DNA from: Talpa occidentalis
Lineage: Eukaryota > Chordata > Mammalia > Eulipotyphla > Talpidae
Direction of reading: 5' to 3'
DNA length: 64,000 nt
Assembly (NCBI RefSeq): GCF_014898055.3
Contig: NW_023604295.1
Span: 92,953,591-93,017,590, forward strand
The notes under the pieces were generated by a model. The model was not told the origin of the DNA. It ran no database searches and saw only the letters and a list, made by a program, of their open reading frames with translations. The position numbers and the translations under genes are program-made. Within the stretch, counting starts at the first letter, position 1. Each line of letters begins with the position of its first letter. Below, piece after piece: positions 36,518 to 46,815 of this stretch.

Positions 36518-36917
36518 TTTTTTCTCTTTAATTTTATTTTATATAAAAATATATATAATATATAAATATATACAATACATACAATATATACTATATATAA
36601 ATATATATAAATATATATATATATACACAATGTATGCTTTATCATCTTGGGTATAGTCCCCGTGAAATTCCCACCACCAATTCACCCGTGTGCCATCATT
36701 ATACTCCCTTGTGATCGTCCCACCACTGTTTTGATACAACTCCTCTGCCGCCCTGCAGAATGTCTCTGAATGTCTCTGGTTTATAGTTGCCTGTTGATTT
36801 TGATTTTTACTTATTATAACTATGTTTCTTTCCTGATCACTTATTTGGATCCTCTAAATTCCTCCTATAAATGAAACATGGCATTTTTTTCTTTTTCTTT
36901 CTGGCTTATTTCACTGA
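36518..36917 (-). mobile_element. LINE-1 3' end, minus strand (main part of inverted L1)
   Basis: Left end: AT-rich tail and microsatellite (36530-36630). Then comes 3'UTR reverse strand ('aattcccaccaccaattca', 'tttatagttgcctgttgat') and the last ORF2 codons ('ttctggcttatttcactga'). The adjoining plus-strand segment at 36918 continues the same element in inverted orientation. Confidence 0.85.
36537..36628. repeat. AT-rich microsatellite in an L1 tail
   Basis: Degenerate (TATA/ATAC)n immediately next to the L1 3' end, probably grown from its A-rich tail. Confidence 0.8.
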
Positions 36918-37014
36918 GCAAGACTGGATCAAGTAGATGTGGTATGTATACACAATGGAATATTACTGTACAATCAAAAATATAAACTCATGCCATTTGC
37001 AGCAACATGGATGG
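36918..37014 (+). mobile_element. Inverted 5' piece of the minus-strand LINE-1
   Basis: About 97 bp reading 'agactggatcaagtagatg' to 'gcagcaacatggatgg', i.e. the ORF2 stretch just upstream of the part present at 36518-36917. Orientation is opposite, and only about 15 consensus bases are missing at the joint. This is the mark of twin priming. Confidence 0.85.
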
Positions 37015-37192
37015 ATAATCCAATAATTTAAATGTGATTGATTTTACTTTGGATAAGGAAATCTGTAGAGGTCTTCTTGCCACCTGCTATAGTAGCCCTT
37101 AGTCAACTCCTTAATTTACAAGGTAAGTAGCTTCCCCTTTTCCATGAAGGATAAATTGAGAGACTCCCTATAGGTGTCCGAAACTGCTGATA

Positions 37193-37282
37193 CATAGATA
37201 GATAGATAGATAGATACATACATACATACATACATACATACATACACACATACATACATATATACATACATACATACAGATA
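37193..37282. repeat. (GATA)n(CATA)n compound microsatellite
   Basis: Five to six GATA units followed by about 15 CATA units with minor interruptions. Confidence 0.92.
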
Positions 37283-37294
37283 AAGTCTAATTTA

Positions 37295-37537
37295 GGGGAC
37301 CTACCTTGTGGCCTATGGGTTAATTCTCAGCACTATCATGTCTATGGCCTGGGTTGATTTGCAGGGAGCTAACCCACATGGTGCAGCAGACCTTCCCTGT
37401 ATTGTGCACTGTTCCCATCAGAATTTTATTTCTGTTGATGTGCCTGCTTTGCTCGACATTCTGTCTCTGGTGAATCCTCTTGCCCTCTGTACCTCTGGCC
37501 TACACCCCAGTTCTTCTACACAAAAATTAAATAAAAT
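37295..37537 (+). mobile_element. tRNA-derived SINE, group B, diverged
   Basis: Degraded start 'ggggacctaccttgtggcc', recognisable 'gctaacccacatggtgcag' and 'ctgtctctggtgaatcctc', tail 'aaaaattaaataaaattta'. No clear TSD: it abuts the CATA microsatellite region. Confidence 0.9.
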
Positions 37538-37604
37538 TTAAAATATGACTGCTTTAAAAAATGATAAATCTTAATTTATAAATTAGGCACAGCAAATAGT
37601 ACTG

Positions 37605-37605
37605 A

Positions 37606-37644
<39 letters not shown>
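37605..37644. repeat. (AT)n microsatellite
   Basis: About 18 AT units. Followed by three 'tacactgct' repeats (37644-37700). Confidence 0.9.
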
Positions 37645-37699
37645 GAAATACACTGCTAAGTACACTGCTGTAGATATATTACACTGGAAATACACTGCT

Positions 37700-39670
37700 A
37701 TATATATAAATCTACATATTTTATCCTATAAAGATTATGATAAAGTTGAGTTTTTAAATTAGACACAGTTGGAGAGTAACAATGATAATTTATAATAAAA
37801 TATAGAATATTTAACAATATATTATAATGAAAGTTATGTGGATATGGCTTTTTTCTCTCTCTCTCTGTTAGCATTTTCAGACCATAGTTGACATTGCTAC
37901 TGAAACCACAAATAAAGGGCATTACTATATCACTGCTATAAAGTCTTCCAAAATATCTAAGTAAAATAAGCCAATATTGATCTTGTTCTGCAGGAATGCT
38001 AAACTTTATCTCAACAGAAAATCTCATTAAAGCTTTAGCAGCTGCCCTTTGCTGCTATTGTTATTTTAAAATGTCTGTTGTACAATGCTTTCCTTTCCCA
38101 TTTAAATGACCTCTAGTGTGGAGCAATCAATGCATTTATACAATACTTCTGGTAAATAAAAATTATTGTGTGACAATAAAATGAACTTCATTGCAATGCT
38201 TTTAGTTACTGGCAGGAAGGAATCTTTAATTTCTACTAAAGTATAGAAAAATCTATATAATAAAAACTGTATTTAGGTTCATTTTTTGCTTCTAAGTGGC
38301 AGTTTTTATGTTCTAAATATATAGATAATTCTGCTCAATATAGCTTCACTTAAAGTCTATGAAGCACACTCAAAACAAGTTAAAGAAAATAAATTTTCAT
38401 GATAGGAACTTATTTTAGGAAATCAAATAACCTTGATGCTTTATGCCAAATTTGCTTTTAAAAAATCTATTATTGTAAGAAATAAGTGTAGCTCTAAGTA
38501 GTTAGAGGTTTCATTTATTCATTTTTACAGTTATAACTGGAATTATCGCTATCTTTGCATTGAAATACTTTTTTTAATTTGCAGTTAAGGCTTTGTGATT
38601 ACTCTTATAATTTTCATCATATAGTGCAGCTTTTGGAGAACTTATTTAAAGGAGGGGAACTTTATAAGAGCTAAAATGAACAGTTTGTCATTGAGGTTAA
38701 TCAAAGATGAGGCATTGACTCTTGGGTATGGGGACACTGTTAAACAAAATAAAACAAAAACCTTATAAGCATACCTTTAGGGCAGAGTAACATTCTATCC
38801 ACACTGATTTACTACCTGAAAGTATCACCTGGACCTCCCAGAAGCAATTAAAATATGTCAGGTGGGCAGGACACAGTATAGTCCAGGAGCTCCAGTCAAT
38901 GTTGGTGCTCCTGGCAGCCTTGCACCTGTCACTGTGTGTGAGGATCCCCTGAGGAAGTGGCCAGGTTATGACTGTCAGTATTCCTTCCCTTCTAGAAAGT
39001 ATGCCTTTGGATTACAGATTGCATTTTATATGTATCACAACAGAGCTAGCAAAATATTTAGTAGGCAAATACATTCATTAATCAACTTGACAACAATGGA
39101 ATGTCTGAATGAGAATTTTCTATTGCAGGCAAAAGTGGGTACGTATGTGTGTGTGAATGTGTGTTTATGTGTGTGCATGTGTGCTAACAGGCACAGGCTC
39201 ATACGTGACGCGGACAATGGCCAAAGTAAAAGTAAAGAGCAAATCCACACTTACTGCCTTGCTTGTTCTTGTTGTGAATCAATTTTTTATGTAATTTTCT
39301 TCAGAGCAACATACAAGACCTTATCAGTGGAAAGCAAATGCACAAAACATCACTTAAGACATTTGTAGAACCGTTACTTTAGAAACCAGTAGTCTTCAAA
39401 ATTCAGTACATACACGCACAAGGATACACAAGATGGTCCAGAGGCACATAGAGTCAATTTCCAGGCCCTCAAATTCAAGATGTGCTATTTCCTAAACTCA
39501 TTCGGCCAGAAAACATCTGTTATTTGCCAACTCTTTTTTGTGCTTGTGTCCCATTTCAAAATTCCAGTATACAAAACCTAAGGCATGCATATCACCCACC
39601 CCACCTCATGCGGTCCATTGTCATAAGGTAAAAATACATATAAGCACCAAAGGACTGTTCTTGATACATT
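37700..39670. other. 2 kb without recognised transposons
   Basis: Mostly AT-rich. A less AT-rich patch at 38820-39010 lies in a 168-codon open frame (38862-39368) that I cannot assign to a family. Its C-terminal half runs through a GT-rich stretch (39146-39184). The frame is treated as unsupported. Confidence 0.45.
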
Positions 39671-39674
39671 ACTT

Positions 39675-39912
39675 TTTAAATTAATTAATTTATTTTTAAC
39701 TGAGGTAATATCAGGGTCTCCCCATCAGGTATTATCACCATCGTATACCCACTTTCAACTTGCCCATACTCCACCACCGCAGACCATCGTGTCTCCCTCC
39801 CTCCATGTTCTTTCTCTTCCCTCTCCTCGCCTCCCCTCTTGGTGTGTCAGTTTTGTAGTCACCTAAAAAGTGTTAGTTTTTCAGCTTGTCTTTATCTGAC
39901 TATTAATGGCAC
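39675..39912 (-). mobile_element. Old LINE-1 3'UTR fragment, minus strand
   Basis: Matches by eye the 3'UTR start of the long L1 at 52.5 kb: 'aactgaggtaatatcaggg', 'caggtattatcaccatcgt' and 'ttcagcttgtctttatctg' follow the same order as 52520-52715. ORF2 is not visible. Confidence 0.82.
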
Positions 39913-40185
39913 ATTACTTCTGAGGCAAGTGCCAAGAGGACAACGTAAAGAGAAAGATATTTTAAAGAAAACTTCCTGCTTCATTCAGGTAACAAACTAA
40001 GGATGGACCTTTCTATATATTAGACCTAACCTATTTATCTTAGAATTTGGATGTGAGCTTTCTGTCACAGGATTCAAATTTAATTACATATAAATTTAAG
40101 TTAAAATGATGGTAAATATTTCCATGTAAATTCAGTTTGATTTTGTCTAATAAGGATTAGTGTTGCTATTAAGATTATATGATAG

Positions 40186-40430
40186 GGGCCTCCCTGGTGG
40201 CACATGGGGTTAAGATGCAGCATAGTGAAGCTATCCACAACCACTGCAGTGCGAGTTCAATCCCTGGCCCAGGGAGGTGACCCACATGGTTCAGCAGACC
40301 CACTGCTCCCTTCAGCAATGTATTTCACTAGATCTGATTGCTCTGCTCCCCACTCTATCCCTGGTGAATGCTCTCACCCCCTGCATTTCTGGCCTGCACC
40401 CCAGCATAAATAAATAAATCTTAAAAAAAA
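40186..40430 (+). mobile_element. tRNA-derived SINE, group B
   Basis: Starts gggcctccctggtggcac and ends 'cagcataaataaataaatc'. TSD of 15 bp with one mismatch: aagattatatgatag at 40171-40185 and aagattgtatgatag at 40431-40445. Short deletions occur in the 3' half ('cagacccactgctcccttc' and a missing 'gttcttgtatg'). Confidence 0.94.
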
Positions 40431-40445
40431 AAGATTGTATGATAG

Positions 40446-40767
40446 GTATTTCCCAAATTAAAAAAAAAAAAAAGTACATATGTCAGGATATTGCAAATAA
40501 GCACAGTGAAATCCCTCTACCACTGCAGGTAAAGTTCAAACACTTTTTAATAAAACTTTATTAAGTTACCTTGCATTGCAAATATTTAAAATGCACTAAA
40601 ATCAGGGTTGCATTAGTACAAATTTAATTAAAATGGCCAGAGTTAAGCTGTGTGGTGGAAACTGAGTTTGTGATAGCAATGAATTTTATTGTCTTTTAAA
40701 AATAGGATCCAATTAACAAGTGCCAGAATCCTTTATAATATAGTTATGACAATAAATTATTGATGTT
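40446..40767. other. Sequence without recognised features
   Basis: AT-rich spacer between two SINEs. Confidence 0.5.
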
Positions 40768-40783
40768 AAATTTAAAATGTACA

Positions 40784-41092
40784 GGGCCTCCCCGGTGGCG
40801 CAGCGGTTGAACACTGGGTTGCGAAGCTGCCGGTGGCCTCTGCAGCGCCTGTTCGATCCCCTGCTCCTCCCCGGCCACCGGAGAAGGGTCCATGGCGCGC
40901 AGACCTCTCCTTTTGCTCGCTGTTCCCCTCAGCAATGTACTTCGGTCCTTCTGCCTGCTCTGCTCCCCACTCTGGCTCTGGTGAATTCTCTCACCCTCCC
41001 GTGCTTCTGACTGTACCCAGTGCATGTATAAACAAACAAACAAACAAACAAATGAATAAAATACATGCCTCTTTAAAAAAAAAAAACAAAAA
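40784..41092 (+). mobile_element. SINE, group A long form with catgcctct tail block
   Basis: Long-form body ('ctgctcctccccggccacc', 'cttcggtccttctgcctgc') and the gtgcatgtata end. Then come (CAAA)n, 'aatgaataaaatacatgcc', tcttt and A. A perfect 16-bp TSD, aaatttaaaatgtaca, lies at 40768-40783 and 41093-41108. The extra tail block is shared with 44058-44383 and 60408-60653. Confidence 0.96.
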
Positions 41093-41108
41093 AAATTTAA
41101 AATGTACA

Positions 41109-41449
41109 AGTGTGTGCAGAGTTTTTCCAAAATTATTTTAGGAGGTAAAAAAAAAAAAAAAATTGAATATCATTGTATAATGTTCAGGCTGATTTACAAA
41201 TTTATTTTTCTATTTGTGTGATAATATTTTGAGCACTTACAATTCACCCAAAGTCTTGGATGAGCAATATTTGTGTATTGTGTAAGTTTGTGTATAACAT
41301 GACCTTTGCCGCCCCTTTTCCATTTCTCTTTGTAATCTGGAATTCAGAGAAGGAAGTAGGTTAGGAGATCTGCATTTTATTAGCGTATCCTTAAAGTTCT
41401 AGCTAATTTTCTTTAGCAAAAATTTACTTAGATTTCCCAATATTTACCT
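41109..41449. other. Sequence without recognised features
   Basis: AT-rich spacer. Confidence 0.45.
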
Positions 41450-42050
41450 TTAATTAATGTTGCATATGTTGTGAAAAGGGGGCATTCTGTTTTGCATATG
41501 TTTATCCGGTTTTTATAGTTACATTTGTTGAAAAATATTCCATTTTTTCATAGAATTTCCCCAGCACTTTTTCAAACATCAGTTGAATTTTTCAGTGGGC
41601 ATCTATTTCTGTAATATAAGTGTGAATCTATTTCTGTATTTTCTATTCTGTGTTTTTATTTTTTTTCTATTCTTGACCTATTATAGTACATTGTATTAAT
41701 CATAATAAGTTTATGGTAAGTTTTAATATTCTCTGGTATTTTCTTACAACTACAATCTATTTCAAAACTGTTGTGACTCTTCCAAGTTCTCATATTTCCA
41801 TATAAACACTTGAATAAAATTATCATATTTTCAAAGGAAATCCATTGTTACTTTTACTGAGCCTGTAATGAATATGTGGATCAAATTAAGAACTGACATC
41901 TTGACAATATTGGATTTTCCAACTCATGAAAATGGTTTGTTTCTCCGCTTATGTTATCTTAACATTTTATACTTTTCATCATAGAGGCTTTAGATATTTG
42001 CTTTACTCATTCCTAAAAGTTAACTTTTTTATTCTATTGTAAATAATAAC
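41450..42050 (-). mobile_element. Old LINE-1 ORF2 fragment, minus strand
   Basis: Reverse strand of late ORF2, in order: 'gttgaaaaatattccattt', 'ttatggtaagttttaatat', 'atgaatatgtggatcaaat', 'gaactgacatcttgacaat' and 'tattctattgtaaataata'. Heavily diverged, no frame. It ends at the GC-richer LTR-like block. Confidence 0.82.
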
Positions 42051-42055
42051 AGGAT

Positions 42056-43050
42056 ACCCATGGCCTCCCAGAGACTGGGGCAAGGCAGCTTTTTTGGGGC
42101 TGAGCCACACCAGCCTCAATCAACCACCTGGGGATGTTCCCCTTCCCCAGCCTAAGGGAGGCCAGCTCTGGCCATGGCTTCCTGAAGCCAACAGGCCCAC
42201 CAGCCCACCCTATCCTGAGTGCAGGCTGGGCTAGGATTTCCCTCCTTTTATATTTAGGTCTTGGTTTAAAAATTGGATAAATGGACCAGTCAGGTTCAAG
42301 TTCATTTCATTTATTATCATATTAAAAATGGAAATCAAGCTTATTGATGCTTAATGGCCCGATGAGATACTTTGGATTGAAAATGGTCCTATCAGCTTGT
42401 AGGGTGGGGCCCCTGAAGGGAATATAAAGAAGAGCAAAAGTCCAGCCACCAGAGAAAGAATGAGTCATCAGACCATCTTTGAAGACATCAGTCAGCAGCT
42501 GTCCTTCGAAGAAGATTCATTCTGCTTGGGGCCTCTGAAGAAAGGAGTTTGCAGCCAGCTTCTGAAGACTGAAGAATTTGCTGGATCAATTTCAAAGAAG
42601 TCAATCTGCAATGAATCTTTGAAGAAAGAAGGATTCTGCTCCCAGCCTCTGAAGAAAGAGTCTGCTTCCAACCACTGAAAAGGATCATTCATCAGACCAT
42701 AAGATCATCAGACCTTCTACCTTCTTTGATGAAGGATTCAACAGAGGACTTCTGAAGGAAGAGAAGCATCAAGCACCTCCATGGGATTCAGTGACCATCC
42801 ATGGACTTCCAGAGCTCCATGGACCCGTTCAGACACTGTGCAGAAGTGATCTCTGACCCTACCTCTGACATCACCTGCAAAAGGCACTATATGGCTCAGC
42901 CCACTATTTCAAAGAGCTGACTACAGACAAGTAAACTGTAGAATGCATCACCTGTCCTACCAAGAAGCACCCAGATGTAGTTAACCTGTACATGGAAGTG
43001 TTGAATTGAAATCCATGGGGCATTTTGCAAGAATCCTGACAGAATGGGGT
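42056..43050 (+). mobile_element. LTR-like block 1 (old endogenous retrovirus-type)
   Basis: A region of about 1 kb clearly less AT-rich than its surroundings. It has a GC-rich left part (42056-42250), a CCAAT-like site (42388-42392) and TATA-like box (42422-42429), followed by a GAAGAA-rich leader. The CCAAT-TATA part can be aligned by eye with 46764-46820, and both blocks contain 'tcaaagagctg' downstream. No intact retroviral coding sequence lies between the two blocks. Family (class I, ERVL or MaLR) and exact ends are unresolved. Confidence 0.5.
42382..42430 (+). promoter_or_regulatory. Putative LTR promoter (CCAAT-like + TATA-like)
   Basis: 'aatggtcctatcag' (a degenerate CCAAT box) lies about 34 bp upstream of 'atataaag'. 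The same arrangement is in LTR-like block 2. Activity is not known. Confidence 0.4.
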
Positions 43051-43923
43051 AAACCTCTATGCCTTTCTATTACATTAGTATTACTGGGTTGAAATTGCTG
43101 CTTCTTGTTAGGAAGTTTATTTCATTTCCCATTACTCCCAATTTCATTACTCAAGGCACTGAGATTTTCAAGTGGAGTATATTGAAGAAGGTTCATATTC
43201 TTTGTATTACTTCTAAATTTGTTTTTTTAATTCTTTCATAATCCCAGTATTTTTAAATTAAATTAACATGGTTTACATGAATCACCTAGCTCCTATGGAA
43301 TTGACATGCAAGCACATAAGATTTCTTCTGCACACAATCTTGTGAATGAAACCTTGGACAAACCCATAAGGGAACTTAAGAAATTTGCAATTAGTAAATT
43401 GTTAGAATATATAAAGTAACTTATGACGCTACTTTTGTGGAGAAAGAAAGCATGGATATTCTCTATTGCTCTTTTCATGACTGAGTGGCAGCATTAGGTT
43501 GTTTGTTGATGACTGCTTAAAACTTGTAAAAAGTAAGTTCCATGAAGAAACTTGTTTATTTTATTGCTGTTCATTGTGATGTGTACTTTGGAAGAGCTCC
43601 AGTATTTGCTGTCTGGGCACTAATGGAAGGTGAATAAAACAAAAAGATATAGCAGAGTTTGCAAGACAAAGTGACATAGAGCTTTTAACAGCAAGTAACT
43701 TTGTATTTGGAGTATTGTTCTAAAATATGCTGCACTTCAAAGACTCCAGTGTTCATAGAAACAACTGCCATATGCAATCAAACAGGGTTGCCTGATGCCA
43801 TAGCTTTGGTAATGTTATTTCAGACAGTATCTAAGTTGTCCTACATTGTAGCCAAAGCAGTGGTTTCATGAGTAAATCTAATGAAGTCTCCATGGGAGGT
43901 TTTATCACCTCACACAGCTTCAG
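43051..43923. other. Sequence without recognised features
   Basis: Lies between LTR-like block 1 and the composite L1. It could be remnant internal sequence of the same element, but I recognise no gag, protease, polymerase or env motif. Confidence 0.4.
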
Positions 43924-43939
43924 AGAATTGCAAGCTGTA

Positions 43940-44455
43940 CCTTGCCTATTGGATTCCTTGTATGTCTTTCTCTTGTTTTATTGCTCTGGCTAGGACTTCC
44001 AGTACTATGTTGAAAAGCAGTGGTGAGAGTGGACATCCTTCTCTTGTTCCAGATCTTTTTTTTTTTTTTAATTTTTTTTTTTTATAGAGGCATGTTTTAT
44101 TTATTTATTTGTTTGTTTGTTTGTTTGTTTTGTTTATACATGCACTGGGTACAGTCAGAAGCGCGGGAGGGTGAGAGAATTCACCAGAGCCAGAGCGGGG
44201 AGCAGAGCAGGCAGAAGGACCGAAGTGCACTGCTGAGGGGAGCAGCCGGTGGCAGGAGAGGTCTGCGCGCCATGTGGGACCCTCCTCCCGTGGCCGGGGA
44301 GCAATCGGGGATTGAACCGGCGCCGCAGAGGCTGCGGGCAGCCTCGCAACCCAGCGCTCAACCGCTGCGCCACCGGGGAGGCCCTTGTTCCAGATCTTAA
44401 TGGGAATGCTTTCATCTTTTCACCATTGAGAATGATAATGCTCATGCATCAGAAG
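43940..44455 (-). mobile_element. Inverted 5' part of a LINE-1 (RT region)
   Basis: Reverse strand covers the ORF2 reverse transcriptase stretch before the FADD box: 'tattggattccttgtatgt', 'ctctggctaggacttccag', 'gaaaagcagtggtgagagt' and, after the SINE, 'tcttttcaccattgagaat'. The plus-strand segment from 44456 begins about 450 consensus bases further 3'. So this is one L1 with an inverted 5' end and a deletion at the joint. Left TSD agaattgcaagctgta at 43924-43939. Confidence 0.94.
44058..44383 (-). mobile_element. SINE, group A long form with catgcctct tail, in L1
   Basis: Full minus-strand copy: T-run, 'tatagaggcatgttttatt', (TTTG)n, body, and 'ctgcgccaccggggaggcc'. A perfect 15-bp TSD of L1 sequence, cttgttccagatctt, lies at 44043-44057 and 44384-44398. 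Confidence 0.97.
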
Positions 44456-45010
44456 AATTAACATTATCAAAATGGCCATCTTACCAAAAGCAATCTACAG
44501 ATTCAATGCTATTCCAATTAAAATTTCAATGTCATTCTTCGAAGAAATAGAAAAAATATTGATGAAATTCATATGGAGCCACCAAAAAACCCGAATAGCC
44601 AAAACCATCCTGAAAAAAAAAGAAGGGAATGGAGGCATCATGCTCCCAAATTTCAAACTATACTACAAAGCCATAATAATCAAAACTGCATGGTATTGGA
44701 ACGAAAACAAAAACATGTACCAATGGAACAGACAGAAAACCCAGAAATAAACCCACAGATATATGGTTGACTAATCTTTGACAAAGGAGAAAAGAATATG
44801 CATTGGAGAAAAGAAGTTTGTTCAATAAATGGTGCTGGGAAAACTGGGTCACCACAGGCAAAAGAATGAAGCTTGACTACTAACTCAGACCATGCGCAAA
44901 AAACAACTCAAATTGGATTAAAGAACTAGACATAAGACCTGAAACTATAAAATATATAGAAGGAAATGTAGGCGAAACACTACATGACATGCACCTCAAA
45001 GACATCTTTA

Positions 45011-45277
45011 TTTTTTTTTGTTTTTTTAATTAATAAATTTTATTTTTATATTCCCCATACAATTGCAATCCCCCCATTCTGACCCCAATCCCTCCCCTTC
45101 CGCCCCCCACCCCCCAAAAAGTGTCTCTGGTTCATAGTTTTTGTTGATTTTGATTTTCACTTTCTTATAGTTATTCATTTTCCTGGTCCCTTATTTAAGT
45201 ATTCTAGATTCCTGCTATGAGTGAGACCATCCGGTATTTTCCTTTTTCTTTTTGGCTTATTTCACTGAGCATGATCC
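45011..45277 (-). mobile_element. Short LINE-1 3' end nested in the L1
   Basis: Reverse strand: T-rich tail, 'ttttatttttatattcccc', C-rich 3'UTR strand (45070-45117), then the last ORF2 codons up to 'cactgagcatgatcc'. It splits the host L1 within 'gacatctttacag'. A 5-bp repeat, cttta, at 45006-45010 and 45278-45282 is the only TSD. At 267 bp it is among the shortest L1 copies here. Confidence 0.92.
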
Positions 45278-45697
45278 CTTTACAGAAGCATCACCCAAAC
45301 CAGTGATAGTGAAGGCAAAGATAAACAGCTGGGACTACATCAAATTAAAGAGCTTCTGCACAGCAAAGGAGACAATAACCAAAAGAAAGAGACACCCCAC
45401 CGACTAGGAGAAAATTTTTGTACCAAACACTAATGATAAAGGACTGATCACAAAAATCTACAAACAGCTGATGAGGCTCAACAAAAACAAAGAAAATAAT
45501 CCAGTCAAAAAATGGGCAGAAGAGCTAAAAAGAAACTTCTCCAAAGAGGAAATACAAATGGCCACCAGGCATATGAAAAAATGTTAATGTCACTTGCAAT
45601 CAGGGAAATGCAAATCAAAACTACAATGAGATACCATCTTACACCAGTGAGAATGGCACATATTAAAAAAAAAAAAAAAAAAAACTAGCAACAACAA

Positions 45698-45946
45698 ATG
45701 CTGGCAAGGATGTGGAGATGTGGAGAGAAAGGAACTCCCCTGCTTTGCTGGTGGGAGTGCAAACTGGTCCAACCACTATGGAGAGCTGTGTGGAGATTCC
45801 TCAACCTACTAAAGATAGAGCTTCCATATGATCCAGCAATTCCACTCCTAGGTATTTACCCAAAGGACACAGAAACATTAATTCCAAAGAGCACCTGCAC
45901 CCCTATGTTCATAGCAGCACTATTTACAATAGCTAAGCTTTGGTAA
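45698..45946 (+). pseudogene. L1 ORF2 C-terminal fragment, broken
   Basis: An in-frame stretch keeps Cys/His residues of the C-terminal motif but carries a small 'gatgtggaga' duplication just before the G-E-K-G part and a stop after 'AKLW' (taa at 45944-45946) where other copies continue. Non-functional. Confidence 0.85.
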
Positions 45947-46498
45947 CAACCCAAATGCCCAAAAATAGATGACTGGATCAAGAAATATGGTACATATACA
46001 CCATGGAATATTACTCAACATTCAAAAAAGATAAACACATGCAATTTGCAGCAACATGGATGGAGCTGGAAGGGATCATGGTCAGCGAAATAAGCCAGAA
46101 AGAAAAAGAAAAATACCAGATGGTCTCACTCATAAAAGGAATCTAGAAAACCTAAATAAGGGACCAGGAAAAAGAATAACTATAAGAAAGAAAAAAAATC
46201 AAAATCAACAAACACTGTGAACCAGAGGCACACTTTGGGGGGGGGAAGAGGGATCGGGGTCAAAATCAGGGGGTTGCAATTGTATGTGGAATATAAAAAT
46301 AAATAAATAAATAAATAAATAAGCAAACAAATAAATATTTAAAAAAATTAAAGAAAAAAAAAAAGAATTGCAAGCTGTATCTAGATTACAATCAAACTAT
46401 CCGGACAGGTAGCAACAATTCTTGCTGTTCAGCATTTAAAATGTGCTTATTTGTCATTTTTATCAATTGACCCTTCCTGAAATCATGCAATATTTGAA

Positions 46499-46750
46499 GA
46501 TTTATTTATTTATTTGTTTGTTTATATAAGCACTGGGTACAGTCAGAAGCACAGGAGGGCGAGAGAATTCACCAAGTCAGAACAGAGAGCAGATCAGGCA
46601 GACTGATGAAGTACACTGCTGAGGGGAGCAGCGGGCGGCAGGAGAGGTCTCTGCACCATGTGGGACCCTCACCCGGTGGCCAGGCCTGCAGAGGCTGCAG
46701 GCAGCTTTGCAACCCAGCGCTCAACTGCTGCACCACCGGGGAGGCCCCCC
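46499..46750 (-). mobile_element. tRNA-derived SINE, group A
   Basis: Minus-strand copy, tail 'gatttatttatttatttgt', with a shortened B-box region ('ggtggccaggcctgcagag'). TSD of 14 bp with one mismatch: atgcaatatttgaa at 46485-46498 and atgtaatatttgaa at 46751-46764. It interrupts LTR-like block 2 just upstream of its CCAAT box. Confidence 0.94.
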
Positions 46751-46763
46751 ATGTAATATTTGA

Positions 46764-46815
46764 AATGGTCCAATCAGACTTCTGAGTGGGACACCCTAAA
46801 AGAAGACATAAAACA
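46764..46815 (+). promoter_or_regulatory. Putative LTR promoter (CCAAT + TATA-like)
   Basis: A perfect CCAAT box in 'ggtccaatcag' lies about 37 bp before 'acataaaac'. It corresponds to the sites at 42382-42430 in block 1. Confidence 0.4.

Larger units (their letters stand above)
44456..46363 (+). mobile_element. 3' part of the composite LINE-1
   Basis: From 'aattaacattatcaaaatg' through late ORF2, G-rich 3'UTR (46230-46270) and AAAT/A-rich tail. Right TSD agaattgcaagctgta at 46364-46379 matches 43924-43939 perfectly. ORF2 is broken by frameshifts (for example after 44750), an internal A-run (45665-45683) and a duplicated 'gatgtggaga' at 45708-45723. A second L1 lies inside it at 45011-45277. 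Confidence 0.95.
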
